DNA of 49,471 nt from Desulfobacteraceae bacterium (GCA_011391695.1 JAABQB010000021.1:1-49471), one strand, 5' to 3'; positions 41,098 through 49,081 are shown, counted from the first letter of the stretch. Notes: generated by a model not told the origin, from the letters alone. Numbers and translations are program-made.

Positions 41098-42288
41098 ATG
41101 AAACGACCCATCAAGAACAACGTCTCATGGATCGGCAAGATCGACTGGGAGCTCCGGAGATTCCACGGCGACGAGTATTCGACCCACCGAGGCTCCACCT
41201 ACAACTCCTATCTGATCGAGGAGGAAAAGGTCGCCGTGATCGATACTGTCTGGGCGCCCTTCGCCAAGGAGTATGTCGATAATCTTGAAAAACTGATCGA
41301 TCTGAAAAAGATCGACTACGTGATCGCCAACCATGCGGAGATCGACCACAGCGGGGCGCTTCCCGAGCTGATGAGCCGCATTCCCGACACGCCAATCTAT
41401 TGCACGGCCAATGGCGTCAAGTCGCTCAAGGGCCATTACCACAAGGATTGGAACTTCCATCCCGTCAAGACCGGCGACAGACTGAGTCTGGGGAAGAAGG
41501 AACTGGTCTTCATCGAGGCGCCAATGCTCCACTGGCCGGATAGCATGTTCAGCTACCTGACCGGGGACAACATCCTCTTCAGCAACGACGCCTTCGGCCA
41601 GCACTATGCGTCGGAATACATGTTCAACGACCTGGTGGACCAGGCGGAGCTGATGGAGGAGTGCATCAAGTATTACGCAAATATCCTGACCCCCTTCAGC
41701 GAGCAGGTAACGAAGAAGATCCAGGAGGTTCTCGCCTTCAACCTGCCGGTGGACATCATCTGCACAAGCCACGGCGTCATCTGGCGGGACAACCCCATCC
41801 GGATCGTCCAGCAGTACCTGAAATGGGCGGACAGCTACAGGGACAACCAGATTACGCTGGTTTACGACACGATGTGGAACGGAACGCGCATCATGGCGGA
41901 AAACATCGCCCAAGGGATCAAGCAGAACGATCCCCAGGTCAATCTGAAGCTCTACAACCTGGCCAAATCGGACCGGAACGATGTAATGACCGAGATCTTC
42001 CGCTCCCGGGCCATCCTGGTCGGATCCCCGACGATCAACCGCGGCGTTCTGACCTCAATCGCAGCGCTTCTGGAAGAGATGAAAGGACTGAAGTTCAGAA
42101 ACAAGAAGGCGGCCGCCTTCGGCTGTTACGGCTGGAGTGGCGAATCGGTCAAGATGATTCGGGGGCAGCTTGAAGCGGCGGGATTCCAGGTGGTGGACGA
42201 TGGTCTCCGGTGCCTGTGGAACCCAGACGCCGATAGCATCGCAAACTGCGTCGAATACGGAAAGAAGCTATCGGACCTTTTGAAGTAA
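41098..42288 (+). CDS. Flavodiiron protein (O2/NO reductase)
   Basis: The 396-residue protein joins a metallo-beta-lactamase-like diiron domain (His79-x-Glu81-x-Asp83-His84 in NHAEIDHSG, His145 in PMLHWPDSM, Asp164 in SNDAFG, and SHGVIWR) to a C-terminal flavodoxin domain (VYDTMWNGTRIMAENI, GSPTINRG, FGCYGWSGES). It reduces O2 to water or NO to N2O using electrons from rubredoxin. No fused rubredoxin is present, so an external donor is needed. ATG at 41098 is preferred: GGAGG lies 8 bases upstream. It belongs with hcp in function. Confidence 0.95.
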   Translation: MKRPIKNNVSWIGKIDWELRRFHGDEYSTHRGSTYNSYLIEEEKVAVIDTVWAPFAKEYVDNLEKLIDLKKIDYVIANHAEIDHSGALPELMSRIPDTPIYCTANGVKSLKGHYHKDWNFHPVKTGDRLSLGKKELVFIEAPMLHWPDSMFSYLTGDNILFSNDAFGQHYASEYMFNDLVDQAELMEECIKYYANILTPFSEQVTKKIQEVLAFNLPVDIICTSHGVIWRDNPIRIVQQYLKWADSYRDNQITLVYDTMWNGTRIMAENIAQGIKQNDPQVNLKLYNLAKSDRNDVMTEIFRSRAILVGSPTINRGVLTSIAALLEEMKGLKFRNKKAAAFGCYGWSGESVKMIRGQLEAAGFQVVDDGLRCLWNPDADSIANCVEYGKKLSDLLK

Positions 42289-42415
42289 AAAATGCAAAAA
42301 TGCAACCTCCTTCACCATTAACCCATGGGAGCGAGGGGATGATACGCAACATTCCGATGTCGCGCATCGGACGGCGAAATCCGACCACGCGGTTCCGGGG
42401 TCGTTGATTTCATCG

Positions 42416-42433
42416 CCTTGACTTAAGTCAAGG
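42416..42433 (+). promoter_or_regulatory. Perfect FNR/DNR-like palindrome
   Basis: CCTTGACTTAAGTCAAGG is an 18-bp perfect palindrome of the CRP/FNR-superfamily layout. It lies 104 bases upstream of the HlyD-type gene and resembles the site at 40296. Confidence 0.6.
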
Positions 42434-42536
42434 ATTTTTCGTTCTGTTGATGAGATACGAAGATACGAGAAACGAATTGTGACGCAGTCATAACAAATCG
42501 GAAACCGATTTCTGCTTAGGGGAGGCCAAGGAACCA

Positions 42537-43730
42537 ATGAAATTCTTATCCATTAACCGCCGGATGTTGGCGCTCTTAGCGGTCGTCGTGCCGCTACTGG
42601 CCCTGTTGATCTACGTGGCGTTGCGCTCCGGACCGCTTGCGTCCATCCCCGTGACCGTGACCACCGCGGAAAGCCATTCCATCGCACCGGCCTTGTTCGG
42701 CATCGGCACGGTCGAGGCCCGCTTCACCTATCGGATCGGACCAACGGTTGCCGGTCGGATCAAACGAGTGGAGGTGCAGGTGGGTGACAGGGTCCAGGCG
42801 GGGCAGTTGCTTGGTGAAATGGACCCTGTGGATTTTGACGACCGCATCGCTGCGCAGAAGGCAGCGCTTAACCGCGGCGAGTCTGCTGTGGTTGCCGCCG
42901 AAGCTCAGGTGAGAGAAACGTTGGCACGCAAGACCTATGCCGAAAAGCAGGCAAGCCGCTATGAACAATTGCTGAAGACACGTTCAGTGAGCGAAGAGTC
43001 GGTTGAGGGCAAGCGTCAGGAGATCCAGGTAACCGAGGCTGGTTTTGCCGCTGCCCGTGCTAACCTCGGTGCCACACGTCAAGAGATGGCGCGCATACGC
43101 TCCGACCTCGATGGCCTGATTCAACAGCGCGCCAATCTGCGCTTGATTACGCCAGTCAGTGGCCTGGTGGCTACGCGCAACGCCGATCCCGGCACCACCG
43201 TGGTCGCCGGACAGTCGGTGGTGGAAGTGATTGACCCCGCGACTCTGTGGATCAATGTTCGCTTCGATCAACTGCGCGTATCGGGCCTGCGCACTGGGCT
43301 GCCGGTTCAGATCGTGCTGCGCTCGCAAGAGGGGATTCGATTTGCAGGGCGCGTGTTGCGCCTGGAGCCGATGGCCGATGCGGTCACCGAGGAAACACTG
43401 GCCAAGGTGATTTTCGATGCATTGCCTAAAAGGCTGCCTCCCGTCGGTGAACTGGCCGAGGTCACGGTTGAGATGTCCGCGTTGCCGGAGACGCCTGTGT
43501 TGCCCAATGCCAGTGTGCAGCGGGTCACTGGCCGTCTTGGCGTCTGGCTGATCGAAGAGGACAAACTGCGCTTCGCGCCGATCAAAGTGGGCGCGACCGA
43601 CCTCGACGGACGGGTGCAGATCCTCGAAGGGATCAAGGCGGGCGACCGTGTGGTCGTCTATAGCCAGCGCGCCCTTGGACCCCGCAGCCGCGTCAAGATT
43701 GTTGAGCGCCTGGAAGGGGTTTCGCCATGA
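42537..43730 (+). CDS. Periplasmic adaptor (HlyD/MacA type) of efflux system
   Basis: The 397-residue membrane fusion protein has one N-terminal membrane helix (about 10-30), a lipoyl/biotinyl-like part (GRIKRVEVQVGDRVQAGQLLG and the mirrored TPVSGLVATRNADPGTTV), a coiled-coil hairpin (about 105-195) and a beta-barrel/membrane-proximal domain. It should join an inner membrane ABC transporter to an outer membrane channel. Downstream permease and ATPase overlap or abut it. The channel gene is present only as a fragment at 45862. Codon use is G+C-rich. Confidence 0.92.
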   Translation: MKFLSINRRMLALLAVVVPLLALLIYVALRSGPLASIPVTVTTAESHSIAPALFGIGTVEARFTYRIGPTVAGRIKRVEVQVGDRVQAGQLLGEMDPVDFDDRIAAQKAALNRGESAVVAAEAQVRETLARKTYAEKQASRYEQLLKTRSVSEESVEGKRQEIQVTEAGFAAARANLGATRQEMARIRSDLDGLIQQRANLRLITPVSGLVATRNADPGTTVVAGQSVVEVIDPATLWINVRFDQLRVSGLRTGLPVQIVLRSQEGIRFAGRVLRLEPMADAVTEETLAKVIFDALPKRLPPVGELAEVTVEMSALPETPVLPNASVQRVTGRLGVWLIEEDKLRFAPIKVGATDLDGRVQILEGIKAGDRVVVYSQRALGPRSRVKIVERLEGVSP

Positions 43731-44929
43731 TCAGTCTCGCGGGCCGCGACATCATGCACTCCTGGGGGAAGTTTGTCTTTACTGGCGTGGGGCTGGGGCT
43801 GTTGATCGGCGTTACGCTAACCATGGCCGGAGTATACCGCGGTATGGTGGACGACGCCAAAGTGTTGCTCGATAACAGCGGCGCCGACCTCTGGGTGGTA
43901 CAGCAGGACACCCTCGGCCCCTATGCCGAGCCGTCCAGCCTCTACGATGACGTTTATCGCACCATTCGCGGAATGCCCGGCGTTGACCGGGCGGCCAACA
44001 TCACCTATCTGACTATGCAGGTCCGCCAGGGCCAGCGCGACGTGCGCGCCATGATCGTCGGTGTCGTGCCCGGCGGCCCCGGCGAACCCGGGCAGCCCGG
44101 CTATCTAATCGCCGGTCGGCAAATCACGCGCAGCCATTATGAGGCCGTCGCCGATGTCGCCACCGGATTTAAACTCGGCGAGCGCATCCAGATCCGCCGC
44201 AACCACTACGCGGTGGTCGGCCTGACCCGGCGCATGGTCTCCTCCGGCGGCGACCCGATGGTGTTCATACCGCTCAAGGATGCGCAAGAAGCGCAGTTCC
44301 TAAAAGACAACGATGCCATTGCCCAGCAACGCCGCCGAACTGCCGGGAACCCGGCCTTCAATCGTCCAGGGACGCCGGGTCTTCTCGATGCGGTGCTTGC
44401 CTCACAAAGCATCAACCCTTACATCAATGCCGTGCTGGTGCAGGTCAAGCCCGGATTCATCCCGGAGGAGGTTGCTGAACCGATTCGGCGCTGGAAGCGC
44501 TTGCAGGTTTATACCCGCGTACAGATGGAAGAGATCCTGATCGGCAAGCTGATTGCCACCGCGGCCAAACAGATCGGCATGTTCCTGGTGATTCTCGCCA
44601 TCGTCAGCGCCGCCATCGTCGCCTTCATCATCTATACCCTGACCCTCGGCAAGATCCGCGAGATCGCGGTGCTCAAACTGATCGGCACCCGAAATCGCAC
44701 CATCGCCGGGATGATCATGCAGCAGGCGCTGGGTTTGGGTTTGATCGGCTTCGTCGTGGGAAAGATCGCCGCCACCTTCTGGGCGCCGATTTTTCCCAAG
44801 TATGTTTTGCTCGAACCGGGCGATGCGCTGCTCGGCTTCGCCGGCGTTTTTGTGATCTGTGCCCTGGCGAGCGTCCTGGCCATCCGCGCCGCCCTCAAAG
44901 TGGATCCGGCGGAGGCAATCGGTGGCTGA
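43727..44929 (+). CDS. FtsX-like ABC transporter permease (MacB/DevC type)
   Basis: The 400-residue protein has one N-terminal helix (about 15-38), a periplasmic domain of about 230 residues, and three C-terminal helices with the FtsX signature (IAVLKLIGTRNRTIAGMIMQ). This is the MacB/DevC topology of mechanotransmission transporters that drive export through a tripartite pump rather than moving substrate across the inner membrane. The start overlaps the adaptor stop (ATGA) and the end overlaps the ATPase gene, so the three are one translation unit. Confidence 0.9.
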   Translation: MISLAGRDIMHSWGKFVFTGVGLGLLIGVTLTMAGVYRGMVDDAKVLLDNSGADLWVVQQDTLGPYAEPSSLYDDVYRTIRGMPGVDRAANITYLTMQVRQGQRDVRAMIVGVVPGGPGEPGQPGYLIAGRQITRSHYEAVADVATGFKLGERIQIRRNHYAVVGLTRRMVSSGGDPMVFIPLKDAQEAQFLKDNDAIAQQRRRTAGNPAFNRPGTPGLLDAVLASQSINPYINAVLVQVKPGFIPEEVAEPIRRWKRLQVYTRVQMEEILIGKLIATAAKQIGMFLVILAIVSAAIVAFIIYTLTLGKIREIAVLKLIGTRNRTIAGMIMQQALGLGLIGFVVGKIAATFWAPIFPKYVLLEPGDALLGFAGVFVICALASVLAIRAALKVDPAEAIGG

Positions 44930-45641
44930 CATGCTCGAAAAAGGGATCCGCATTGAGGGATTGCGCAAACGCTACGGAAAAGGCGACACGGCCCTCGATG
45001 CGCTCAAGGGGGTGGATATGCAGGTCGCCCCCGGTGAAACCGTCGGGCTGATCGGACCCTCGGGCTCCGGCAAGAGCACCCTGCTCAAATGCCTGGGCGC
45101 CGTGATCGAGCCCACCGCCGGCCGGATGACGCTGGGGGAAGAGGTGATCTACGACGACGGCTGGAAGATACCCGATCTGCGCGCCCTGCGCCGCGACAAA
45201 ATCGGTTTCGTCTTTCAGGCGCCTTACCTGATCCCGTTCCTCGACGTCACCGACAACGTGGCGTTGCTGCCCATGCTGGCCGGTCACCCCAATGCGGAAT
45301 CCCGGAAGCGCGCGCTGGAATTGCTTGAAGCGCTGGACGTGGCGCATCGCGCCAAAGCCATGCCGTCGCAACTCTCCGGCGGCGAACAGCAGCGGGTCTC
45401 CATCGCCCGGGCGCTGGTCAACCGGCCGCCGGTGATCCTTGCCGACGAGCCCACGGCGCCCTTGGACAGCGAGCGCGCATTGGCCGTGATTCGCATCCTC
45501 AATCAAATGGCCCGCCAATACGAGACCGCCATCATCGTCGTGACGCACGACGAAAAGATCATCCCGACCTTCAAGCGCATCTACCACATCCGGGATGGCA
45601 AGACCCAGGAAGAAGCCGGCGAAGGGCGGGCGTTCGAATGA
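44922..45641 (+). CDS. ABC transporter ATP-binding protein (LolD/MacB type)
   Basis: The 239-residue ATPase has Walker A GPSGSGKST, Q-loop FVFQAPYLIPF, signature LSGGEQQRVSIARALVN, Walker B VILADEPTAPLDS (Thr-Ala-Pro in place of the common Thr-Gly-Asn) and H-loop VVTHDEKI. It powers the preceding FtsX-like permease. GTG at 44922 is chosen because GGAGG lies 6 bases upstream; ATG at 44931 is an alternative. It overlaps the permease gene by eight bases. Confidence 0.93.
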   Translation: MADMLEKGIRIEGLRKRYGKGDTALDALKGVDMQVAPGETVGLIGPSGSGKSTLLKCLGAVIEPTAGRMTLGEEVIYDDGWKIPDLRALRRDKIGFVFQAPYLIPFLDVTDNVALLPMLAGHPNAESRKRALELLEALDVAHRAKAMPSQLSGGEQQRVSIARALVNRPPVILADEPTAPLDSERALAVIRILNQMARQYETAIIVVTHDEKIIPTFKRIYHIRDGKTQEEAGEGRAFE

Positions 45642-45690
45642 AAACCATGCATTCATTTTTGAAGCGGATTGGGTTAAAGGAGCGAATTTT

Positions 45691-45798
45691 ATGAAGACCG
45701 ATCGTACAGTGCACTGGATGGCCATCGCCGCAATCGTGTTCGGTGCCGTGACAATCGTCGCGATGCGTGCCATGAAAGCATCCCTAACTGGAGGTTGA
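45691..45798 (+). CDS. 35-residue single-helix membrane peptide
   Basis: The short frame encodes MKTDRTVHWMAIAAIVFGAV followed by TIVAMRAMKASLTGG, with one hydrophobic helix. AAAGGAG is well placed upstream of the ATG. It lies in the same direction 49 bases after the ATPase gene, so it may be the last intact member of the efflux operon. I know no named family for it. Confidence 0.5.
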   Translation: MKTDRTVHWMAIAAIVFGAVTIVAMRAMKASLTGG

Positions 45799-45861
45799 CG
45801 ACTTGATGAGAATCATCAAAGGAATCGCCCAAGTCAATAATTTACGAGAACGGAACCGTCC

Positions 45862-46065
45862 ATGAAAACACATAGCCGCATACGCCCCACAGGCGCATGG
45901 CTTCAACTGGCCTGCTTGGCCTTCTACGAGTGAGTACTGGCCGGTTGCGCCGTCGGTCCCGACTTCAAACGACCTGAACCGCCATCGGTTTCCTGGCAAT
46001 ACCTTTGGGCAACGCTGCACAGCTTTCCGTTGCTTTCAAATAGTAATTCTCAACATTCTCTTTAA
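45862..46065 (+). pseudogene. NodT-type outer membrane efflux lipoprotein, N-terminal fragment
   Basis: The frame reads MKTHSRIRPTGAWLQLACLA, is broken by a TGA at 45931, then continues VLAGCAVGPDFKRPEPPSVS before diverging. LAGC with following VGPDFKRPEPP is the lipobox and start of NodT/OprM-type outer membrane factors, the channel partner expected for the adaptor and ABC genes upstream. More than 400 residues are missing. The stop codon replaces a signal-peptide residue and is not a selenocysteine position. Confidence 0.75.
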
Positions 46066-46202
46066 GCCTTGTATACTTGACTCGTAGGTGTAGACAGCGA
46101 TTCCGGGAGTTGGACGATCTTGAAAATCCCATCACTTTGATTTCCTTTTTTTATTGCGTTCTTTTGCACCATTTTACCGATCAGCCAGCCATTTAATGAT
46201 AT

Positions 46203-46403
46203 TCATATGTTGATACTCTGTGTCAAAAACCGGGTGATGTGCAGATGCTGTACGCCTTTTTCGCCGCCTTCCATAATTTTATACATCGAAACAACAAACT
46301 TCGGGTAATTGTCGGGTATCTGAAGGAGATTCCCAAATTCTCTTTCCCGCGTTTTTTTGTCGGGGATAAGATAAGCAACCTGCACGTAGAGCCTGCCCCC
46401 GTG
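46203..46403 (-). pseudogene. C-terminal fragment of a DUF4143-type ATPase
   Basis: On the minus strand the frame encodes YVQVAYLIPDKKTREREFG, NLLQIPDNYPKFVVSM and QHLHITRFLTQ, which I recognise as the C-terminal end of AAA ATPases with DUF4143 domains. The N-terminal 300 or more residues, including Walker motifs, are absent. It directly abuts the stop of the TIGR04076-like gene. Confidence 0.6.
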
Positions 46404-46404
46404 T

Positions 46405-46833
46405 TCATGAAAAACGTGGAATAACACTCACTCTCAGCATCACATCCCCGTAACCCAGACATTCCACACCGACATCGGGACACCTTACATACCTCATGAA
46501 GTGAAAATTATCCGGGTCATGGCCTTCGCTTAAGCGTTCGTTAATCTGTGCGACTGGGATCATAAGCTGGAAAACAAGGTATACACACATTTTCTTTGGA
46601 CACAGTTTGGTCAGTAAATTACCATCGACATCCAGGAAAAGCTTCTGGCCTTCAACATGACCGGAATTGCAATTGCGGGATCTGACAACCTGGGCTTCTA
46701 TCGTATAAAGCGGAGCTGATTCGGCAAGGCGTTTTAAATGTCGTATCCTGTGCCCACCCTCATATAATTTTTCCATTTCAGCATCAGTGTAACCAACTCG
46801 CTCTCCATACTTTTTTACAATTTCATCTTCCAT
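46405..46833 (-). CDS. TIGR04076-like uncharacterised protein
   Basis: This 142-residue soluble protein has spaced Cys and Gly motifs (SRNCNSGHVEGQKLFLDVDG, LCPKKMCVYLVFQLMIPVAQ, VRCPDVGVECLGYGDVMLRV) matching the pattern of TIGR04076 proteins (Cys-x-x-Gly-His, Cys-Pro, Cys-Pro-Asp). A charged N-terminal extension of about 45 residues is extra. Several Cys could bind metal. The family has no known function. A GGAGATACTC segment precedes the ATG on the minus strand. Confidence 0.7.
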   Translation of the reverse strand: MEDEIVKKYGERVGYTDAEMEKLYEGGHRIRHLKRLAESAPLYTIEAQVVRSRNCNSGHVEGQKLFLDVDGNLLTKLCPKKMCVYLVFQLMIPVAQINERLSEGHDPDNFHFMRYVRCPDVGVECLGYGDVMLRVSVIPRFS

Positions 46834-46972
46834 TTGAGTATCTCCTGTTTATATTAAAGCGCACTGCTCAGCATCAATGCGCCGCCAGGGGCCATATGAA
46901 ATACATTGCCATGCCAACTACAAAACGGATTTTCCCTGGATTTCTCTTCTTCTGTTGGCTTATACTTTAATT

Positions 46973-47148
46973 GAAGCTCCCCGCTGCAAGCTACGGGGAA
47001 TCTTCGACTGCATGGAATAGCATCTGTTTTTAATTCGCTCGCTAACCCCGCTGCAAGCAGCGAGGTTGGCGCTCGCTGTTTTAGTTTAGCAAGTAATTTA
47101 TGAATAATACACTTATGAATTTTATGTAAAGCGTCCGGCAGGACGCTT
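46973..47148. repeat. Run of three hairpins in spacer
   Basis: GAAGCTCCCCG/CGGGGAATCTTC (46973-47005), AACCCCGCTGC/GCAGCGAGGTT (47044-47067) and AAGCGTCC/GGACGCTT (47129-47148) follow each other. The first two share the CCCCGCTGC core with the hairpin at 2503. No gene is visible between 46834 and 47219. Confidence 0.5.
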
Positions 47149-47219
47149 GAAAATCTTGATTAGGCTGTCAAATTGCCTGATCAAAAAATCACAACCCCCA
47201 TGATTTGTCAATGAATTAA

Positions 47220-47378
47220 CACCCGGCTGGAAGAATACCTGCTCTAGAGAGTTCCCATGCAGTAGCATACGCTATGGAGCAGGCTTCAAGGATGAAGAAG
47301 GAGCACATAATAATTGTCAACCTTTCCGGAAGAGGCGACAAGGATCTCGGGATCGTTTCGCAGAATATAAGGAAGTGA
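47220..47378 (+). pseudogene. trpB: trpB C-terminal fragment
   Basis: The open stretch encodes [18 protein letters not shown] and [19 protein letters not shown] before a TGA. This is the conserved C-terminal end of the tryptophan synthase beta chain (compare [10 protein letters not shown] and [11 protein letters not shown] in E. coli TrpB). Stop codons precede it directly and about 340 residues are missing. No other trp gene is in the window. Confidence 0.8.
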
Positions 47379-47394
47379 ATAAAGGATAGTAACC

Positions 47395-47432
47395 AGTGAC
47401 CAGTGATCAGTAACCAGTGATCGGCCGGAATA
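47395..47432. repeat. CCAGTGATCAGTAA word repeat
   Basis: AGTAACCAGTGACCAGTGAT and CAGTAACCAGTGATCGG are near-tandem reiterations of a 7-8 base word, similar in style to the spacer repeat at 18218. Confidence 0.45.
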
Positions 47433-47603
47433 GTTATCGGAAGCGCCTTTGAGCGAATAATCGAAGAAAACCAGGGCAATCCAAGCATACATGAAATTCT
47501 TGGCAAACAGGTAAGTAAACTAAAAAAAGCAACCAAAATTCTATCGTGAGTTTCGTTTTGATAGCCTGAAGGTTTTTAGCCCGAAGACTATTATTAACTT
47601 CAG

Positions 47604-47640
47604 CCTTCTGCCTCGTTACTATTCACTCTTCACTATTTCT
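47604..47640. repeat. TTCACTCTTCAC word repeat
   Basis: GCCTTCTGCCTCG and TTACTATTCACTCTTCACTA form the same kind of degenerate words as at 247 and 9003. The repeat ends at the stop codon of the HIT gene. Confidence 0.4.
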
Positions 47641-47972
47641 TACTTCTTCCAGCCGCCGATAAGGTGCATATGAAGATGGAATATGACCTGACCGCCTCCT
47701 TTTTCAACATTGAAAAGGAGTTTATAGCCGGATTGTGAAATACCCTCTTTCTCGGCCATCATCTTACCGGCCATTATCATATCCGATACAATTTTTGAAT
47801 CTTCCCCGGTCAGATCGTTTACGCTCCTGATATGTCTTGTCGGAACAATCAGAATGTGAACCGGCGCGTGGGGATTTATGTCCCTGAAAATGACAAGGTC
47901 GTCATTCTTATAAAGGAATGTGGTCGGAATCTCTCCATTTACAATCTTGCAGAAAATACAGTCTTTTTCCAT
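47640..47972 (-). CDS. HIT-family (histidine triad) nucleotide-binding protein
   Basis: The 110-residue protein is a compact HINT-type member: CIFCKIVNGEIP at the start (zinc-binding Cys pair as in many bacterial HIT proteins), HILIVPTRHI and the catalytic triad HLHMHLIGGW at 99-108. It hydrolyses purine nucleotide phosphoramidates or related adenylates. Length is normal. It is monocistronic, and the stop codon lies at the border of a word repeat. Confidence 0.95.
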   Translation of the reverse strand: MEKDCIFCKIVNGEIPTTFLYKNDDLVIFRDINPHAPVHILIVPTRHIRSVNDLTGEDSKIVSDMIMAGKMMAEKEGISQSGYKLLFNVEKGGGQVIFHLHMHLIGGWKK

Positions 47973-48162
47973 CCCGGTTTCCTCCGTTATTAAACAGTCA
48001 TATCAGTCGATTATTTATTACCGATTAATCCAGAACCATCCTTTTTGTCAAGTAATACGACCCGATGATCATAAATTTTTTACGAATTGGAAACTTTAAT
48101 TTATTTTGACATTTTCATAAAATATGAATATATATAAATATGAAATTAAGAGGAGGTGCTCA

Positions 48163-48432
48163 ATGCTAAGAAAATTAGGAAAAAGCAACCAGGTTGCCAT
48201 ACCAAAAGAAATTATAACCGTTTTGGGGCTTAAAATGGATGACTATCTTGATATATCCATTGATAACAATAGGATTATTCTCGAGCCTAAAGTTTTAGTT
48301 CCCAAAGAACAGGCCTATTTTTTTACCAAAGAATGGCAAGCCGATGAACAGGATGCTGAAAAAGATATAAGAAAAGGGCGTGTAACAAAAACAAAAAGTC
48401 TGGATGATCTCTTTACGGAAATGGACAAATAG
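48163..48432 (+). CDS. AbrB/MazE-type antitoxin
   Basis: This 89-residue protein has an N-terminal swapped-hairpin SpoVT/AbrB DNA-binding domain (LRKLGKSNQVAIPKEIITVL, GLKMDDYLDISIDNNRIIL) and an acidic/basic C-terminal tail (EWQADEQDAEKDIRKGRV) for toxin binding. AGGAGG lies 6 bases before the ATG. It overlaps the next gene by one base and should repress the pair and neutralise its toxin. Confidence 0.88.
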   Translation: MLRKLGKSNQVAIPKEIITVLGLKMDDYLDISIDNNRIILEPKVLVPKEQAYFFTKEWQADEQDAEKDIRKGRVTKTKSLDDLFTEMDK

Positions 48433-48689
48433 TGCATCTTGAGGCTACTAAAAACTTCTTAAAGCTTTATAAAAAGCTTGATCCAGAAATTAAGAATCAG
48501 GTCAAAAAGGCATTGGTGCTCCTTGAGAAGGATTCATCTCATCCGTCGTTGGGTCATAAAAAAATGGCCGGCCATGACGATATTTATGAAATCAGAGTCT
48601 CAAAAACCTATAGAATTACTTACACGAAGGCTGGAGATACGGCTGTCCTTCGTAAGGTTGGGACACACGATATTTTAAATAGACTCTGA
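48432..48689 (+). CDS. RelE/YafQ-type mRNA interferase toxin
   Basis: This 85-residue protein has the RelE fold pattern: NFLKLYKKLDPEIKNQVKKA (helices), HPSLGHKKMAGHDDIYEIRV and KTYRITYTKAGDTAVLRKVG THDIL at the C-terminus in place of the classic catalytic tail. It starts with GTG at 48432, which shares its first base with the stop of the antitoxin gene. RelE toxins cut mRNA on the ribosome. Pairing with an AbrB-type rather than RelB-type antitoxin is a mixed arrangement. Confidence 0.85.
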   Translation: MHLEATKNFLKLYKKLDPEIKNQVKKALVLLEKDSSHPSLGHKKMAGHDDIYEIRVSKTYRITYTKAGDTAVLRKVGTHDILNRL

Positions 48690-48728
48690 TCTGCTTTACC
48701 AGGCAAGAACTTTAACACAAAACTACTT

Positions 48729-48895
48729 AGTGTCCATCCGGAAACAAATTTTGGGCACATTGTGGTTTCCAATTTTTGGCAAGCTAAAGGAAATCAAGGG
48801 ATTGCGCGGAGGCGTACACAATGTACGCCGCACAAGAAATCCCGCAGATTGACACCGAGATCGCACAAAAGGGCCATTTCCGGATGGAAATTACT
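48729..48895 (-). repeat. MITE-like element, family M1, copy B
   Basis: The 167-bp element starts AGTGTCCATCCGGAAAC and ends TTTCCGGATGGAAATTACT. It is a reverse-oriented full-length match of 17967-18145. The centre GGCGTACACAATGTACGCC is a near-perfect palindrome flanked by GGGATT and AATCCC arms. No gene. The remaining spacer to 49081 holds nothing recognised. Confidence 0.75.
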
Positions 48896-49081
48896 TAATA
48901 AACCTTTTGTTCGTTTTGCTCAGTATTGGTTTTGTTTGTTTTGATAGTATGTTTTGGTTCATTAGAATAATATTAAACGCCCTGAAATTTATTATTGATT
49001 CGGATCAGGCGCGGGATTCCATCCATCAAAACCTGTGAATCGAATGTAACCTTTTAACTCATTTTGCGTTAAATATATCAT

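Noticed and set aside
45931-45933. In-frame TGA as a second selenocysteine codon
   Set aside because: It falls in the signal peptide of a truncated NodT-type fragment at a position with no conserved Cys, so it is a nonsense mutation.
47216-47536. Minus-strand hypothetical protein of about 100 residues
   Set aside because: It is antisense to the trpB fragment and to a word repeat and has no recognisable features.
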